From Acidobacteriota bacterium (GTDB lineage: Bacteria; Acidobacteriota; Thermoanaerobaculia; Gp7-AA8): DNA of 6,809 nucleotides. A program made the translations under genes and the position numbers. Shown in pieces: positions 4,602 to 6,809 of the stretch. The DNA lies in the NCBI GenBank assembly GCA_003222375.1, contig QHVX01000093.1, positions 1-6,809 of the forward strand, given 5' to 3'. Under the pieces are notes generated by a model, which saw nothing but the letters and a program-made list of their open reading frames with translations, made no database searches and was not told the origin of the DNA. How positions within the stretch are numbered: position 1 is the first letter of the stretch; the number at the start of each line of letters is the position of its first letter.

Positions 4602-6461
4602 ATGAAGCGCTCCATCGCGACGATTCTCATCATCGCCGCTTCCGCTTTTGGGCAGACGAAAACGGATATCGAATGGCGTGCGTACGGGAACGATCCCGGC
4701 GGATCGCACTACTCCGGAGCCACTGACATCAGTCGCGACAACGTGGCGAAGCTTCAAGTCGCGTGGACGTATCACACCGGCGCGCTGCAGCCCGCAACGG
4801 AGCTCAATCAAAAGGCTGCCTTCGAGGCCACCGCGGTGATGACCGGCGGCACGCTCTACGTGTCGACGCCTTTCGACAAAGTGATCGCGCTGGATCCCGA
4901 AACGGGCAGGGAGAAGTGGAGCTACGACCCGCAGGTCGATCGCGGCTTCTCGTACTCCGAGGTGACATCGCGCGGAGTGGCGGTGTGGCGATCGGCGAGC
5001 GAGACTCGCGTGTTCATCGGCACGATCGACGCGCGGCTGATTGCGATCGACGGCCGGAAGGGATCTCTGTGCAGAGATTTCGGCGAGCGCGGACAGATCG
5101 ATCTGCGACGTGATGCCGAAGCGATGTGGGCACCCGACTACGAGGTGACATCGCCGCCAATCGTCATCGGCGACACGGTCGTCGTCGGCTCGTCGATCGG
5201 CGACAACGGCAGTCTCGATCAGGGACGCGGCGTCGTACGCGCGTACGACGTGCGCAGCGGAAAGGCGCGATGGATTTTCGAGCCGCTGCTTCCGATGGCT
5301 GAAGGATCGAGAGCAGGTGCCGCGAACGCGTGGGCGCCGATGTCCGCCGATCCGGTGCGCGGACTGGTGTTCATTCCAACCAGCAGTCCGAGTCCCGACT
5401 ATTTCGGCGGGCGCCGGCCGGGCGACGATCGCTACGGCAATTCGATCGTGGCCGTCGACGCGAAGAGCGGCAAAGTGAAATGGCACTTCCAGGTCGTGCA
5501 CCACGACCTGTGGGACTTCGACGTCGCGTCGCAGCCGACGCTCGTCGAAGTGAAAGGCGTTCCGGCCGTCGCAGTCACGACCAAGATGGGACATCTCTTC
5601 GTGCTCGGTCGCCGCACAGGTAAACCGCTATTTCCCGTCGAGGAACGCGCGGTCCCGAAGAGCGATGCCGCAGGCGAGGTCGCATCGCCGACGCAGCCGT
5701 TCCCGTCGAATCCGCCGATGGCGTCGACGCGATTGTCGATGGACGACATGTGGGGCGCCACGCCCGAAGATCGCGAATCGTGCCGGCAGCAATTTGCGAA
5801 GCTGCGGTACGAAGGAATCTTTACGCCGCCATCCGTTCAGGGAACGCTCGTCTATCCCGGAAACGCCGGCGGAGTGAATTGGGGCGGTGCGGCCTACGAT
5901 CGGTCGCGCGGATTTCTGATCGCTGCTGTCAATCGCGTCCCGATGGCCATCCGCCTCATCCCCCGGGAAAAACTGGAAGAGGAGTTACGGACGGCCGACA
6001 ACAATCGGATGACCGGCGAATTCGCGCGGCAGCGCGGCACGCCCTACGCGCTCTATCGCGAACCGATGCGCGCGCCGTCGAAGCTACTGTGCATCGCGCC
6101 ACCATGGGGTCTGCTGGTCGCAGTCCATCTCGCCGACGGCTCGATCCACTGGTCCGTGCCGCTCGGAAAAATGGTGTTGCCGGGCGGCGTGACCATCAAC
6201 GGCCTTCCGCAGTTCGGCGGACCGCTGATCACCGCCGGCGGCGTTGTGTTCATCGCAGCGACACTCTTCGACGACACGCTGCGGGCGTTCGACGTCGACA
6301 GCGGAAAAATTCTGTGGGAGCAACACCTACCCGCTGGCGCGCAGTCGACGCCGATGACCTATCGCTATCGCGGAAAACAATACGTCGTCATCTGCGCAGG
6401 GGGTCATGGAAAGAACGGCACGACCATGGGCGACTCGGTCATCGCATACGCGTTGCCGTGA
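4602..6461 (+). CDS. PQQ-dependent dehydrogenase, glucose dehydrogenase-like, periplasmic
   Basis: This 619-residue quinoprotein probably oxidises an aldose or related polyol in the periplasm using pyrroloquinoline quinone. A signal peptide (about 1-18, IATILIIAASAFG) leads into an eight-bladed propeller with repeated tryptophan-docking ends (GREKW 102-106, GKARW 220-224, GKVKW 290-294, GSIHW 513-517, GKILW 568-572). Diagnostic motifs of the membrane glucose/quinate dehydrogenase family are present: HHDLWDFD (300-307, with the probable catalytic Asp302), TTKMGHLFVLGRRTG with Lys328, YPGNAGGVNWGG (418-429), CIAPPWG (497-503), and a GGHGKNG...GD-x-x-I-A-Y-A-L-P end. The five-helix N-terminal membrane domain of E. 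coli Gcd is absent, as are a cytochrome c CxxCH motif and the vicinal Cys pair of methanol-type enzymes. Electrons must leave through a separate carrier. No Shine-Dalgarno is visible; the start is the first in-frame ATG before the signal peptide. No PQQ synthesis gene is nearby. The true substrate is unknown. Confidence 0.92.
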   Translation: MKRSIATILIIAASAFGQTKTDIEWRAYGNDPGGSHYSGATDISRDNVAKLQVAWTYHTGALQPATELNQKAAFEATAVMTGGTLYVSTPFDKVIALDPETGREKWSYDPQVDRGFSYSEVTSRGVAVWRSASETRVFIGTIDARLIAIDGRKGSLCRDFGERGQIDLRRDAEAMWAPDYEVTSPPIVIGDTVVVGSSIGDNGSLDQGRGVVRAYDVRSGKARWIFEPLLPMAEGSRAGAANAWAPMSADPVRGLVFIPTSSPSPDYFGGRRPGDDRYGNSIVAVDAKSGKVKWHFQVVHHDLWDFDVASQPTLVEVKGVPAVAVTTKMGHLFVLGRRTGKPLFPVEERAVPKSDAAGEVASPTQPFPSNPPMASTRLSMDDMWGATPEDRESCRQQFAKLRYEGIFTPPSVQGTLVYPGNAGGVNWGGAAYDRSRGFLIAAVNRVPMAIRLIPREKLEEELRTADNNRMTGEFARQRGTPYALYREPMRAPSKLLCIAPPWGLLVAVHLADGSIHWSVPLGKMVLPGGVTINGLPQFGGPLITAGGVVFIAATLFDDTLRAFDVDSGKILWEQHLPAGAQSTPMTYRYRGKQYVVICAGGHGKNGTTMGDSVIAYALP

Positions 6462-6809
6462 TCACATGTCGTAGCGGCGCTCGGGATGCGTGATGCTGAG
6501 CTCGGCCAGCTTCCGAATTCGCTCGCGCATTCTCGCATCACCAGCAGAGTACGCAGCGTGGAAAAATGCGACCGTGTGCGGCGACTCGGTCGACGCAACT
6601 GTGAACCCGGCGTCGGGCTGCCACGAATCCGTTGTCATGGTCGTCCGCCACACGCCGTGCACCAACTCGTGACGCTCGTAGTGCGGCATCCGCTCGATGC
6701 ATTCATCGACGAATCGGCGCAAGGTCACATTCGAGGCCGGATCGATCGTCTGAATTTCGAAGCCCGATTCGTAATGATCACCGCGCGGATGGGTCCATCG
6801 GAGATCAGC
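6462..6809 (-). CDS. C-terminal part of an unrecognised protein (runs off right edge)
   Basis: The frame is open from the right edge to a TGA at 6462-6464, giving the last 115 residues; the start lies outside the window. The part before the GTG at 6728 is also open (RWTHPRGDHYESGFEIQTID), so that GTG is probably internal. The fragment is soluble-looking and rich in His, Arg and Glu. It has a helix with FVDECIERMPHYERHELVHG, a central strand region (WRTTMTTDSW...GFTVAST) and a C-terminal helical part (ARMRERIRKLAELS). I recognise no family and see no membrane helix. It is convergent with the PQQ dehydrogenase gene with no bases between the two stop codons, so the two transcripts must overlap unless one ends inside the other gene. 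No terminator hairpin is visible at the junction. Confidence 0.65.
   Translation of the reverse strand, partial: ADLRWTHPRGDHYESGFEIQTIDPASNVTLRRFVDECIERMPHYERHELVHGVWRTTMTTDSWQPDAGFTVASTESPHTVAFFHAAYSAGDARMRERIRKLAELSITHPERRYDM

Noticed and set aside
4518..5594. Long minus-strand open frame (358 codons) opposite the PQQ dehydrogenase gene
   Set aside because: It is Arg/His-rich, lacks any domain logic, and is fully antisense to a protein with clear family motifs; long antisense frames are common in GC-rich coding DNA.
5750..6493. Plus-strand 247-codon frame inside and past the end of the PQQ gene
   Set aside because: Its product is a low-complexity Arg-rich string typical of an out-of-frame reading of GC-rich sequence; the PQQ frame carries all the conserved motifs.

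Overview
The window looks like a chromosomal segment of a GC-rich, aerobic Gram-negative bacterium, most probably an acidobacterium or close soil relative. Three things point there. The TonB-like protein starts with an MFDDVLIES-type cytoplasmic leader, as I remember from acidobacterial energy transducers. A palindromic repeat of the GTCATCCTGAG...CGAAGGATCTC type is present, which I associate with acidobacterial and related soil genomes. There is also a periplasmic PQQ-dependent sugar dehydrogenase. The phylum call is from memory and not from a search. No rRNA, tRNA, CRISPR array, phage or transposase gene is visible; the region reads as ordinary chromosome.

Layout, left to right. Positions 1-1116 (minus strand) hold a two-gene operon: tonB-like (355-1116), followed 15 bases later by the start of an ExbB/TolQ proton-channel gene (339 down to the window edge). 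Its strong ribosome binding site abuts the tonB stop codon. A 157-base divergent intergenic stretch (1117-1273) separates it from a plus-strand pair: a secreted protein made of two DUF1259 (LppY/LpqO-type) domains (1274-2131), and a small overlapping helical protein of unknown function (2134-2439). Convergent to these, three bases away, is a small three-helix membrane protein (2443-2700, minus).

A 69-base imperfect palindrome (2751-2819) fills most of the gap before a REC-GGDEF-EAL response regulator (2821-4521, minus). This is a cyclic-di-GMP synthesis/degradation protein with both catalytic signatures essentially complete. An 80-base divergent promoter region (4522-4601) with alternating GATTTC/GAAATC half-sites separates it from a periplasmic PQQ-dependent glucose-dehydrogenase-like enzyme (4602-6461, plus). 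Convergent to that gene, with stop codons sharing one TGATCA palindrome, is the C-terminal part of an unrecognised gene (6462-6809, minus) that runs off the right edge.

Functionally the window mixes envelope energy transduction (TonB/ExbB), periplasmic sugar or alcohol oxidation (PQQ enzyme), c-di-GMP signalling, and several unknown or poorly known secreted, membrane or small proteins. Only tonB-exbB and the DUF1259/small-ORF pair look like true operons. I found no clear novel multi-gene system. The items most worth a second look are the DUF1259 duplication with its coupled small partner, the divergent operator-like region at 4543-4574, and the palindromic repeat.
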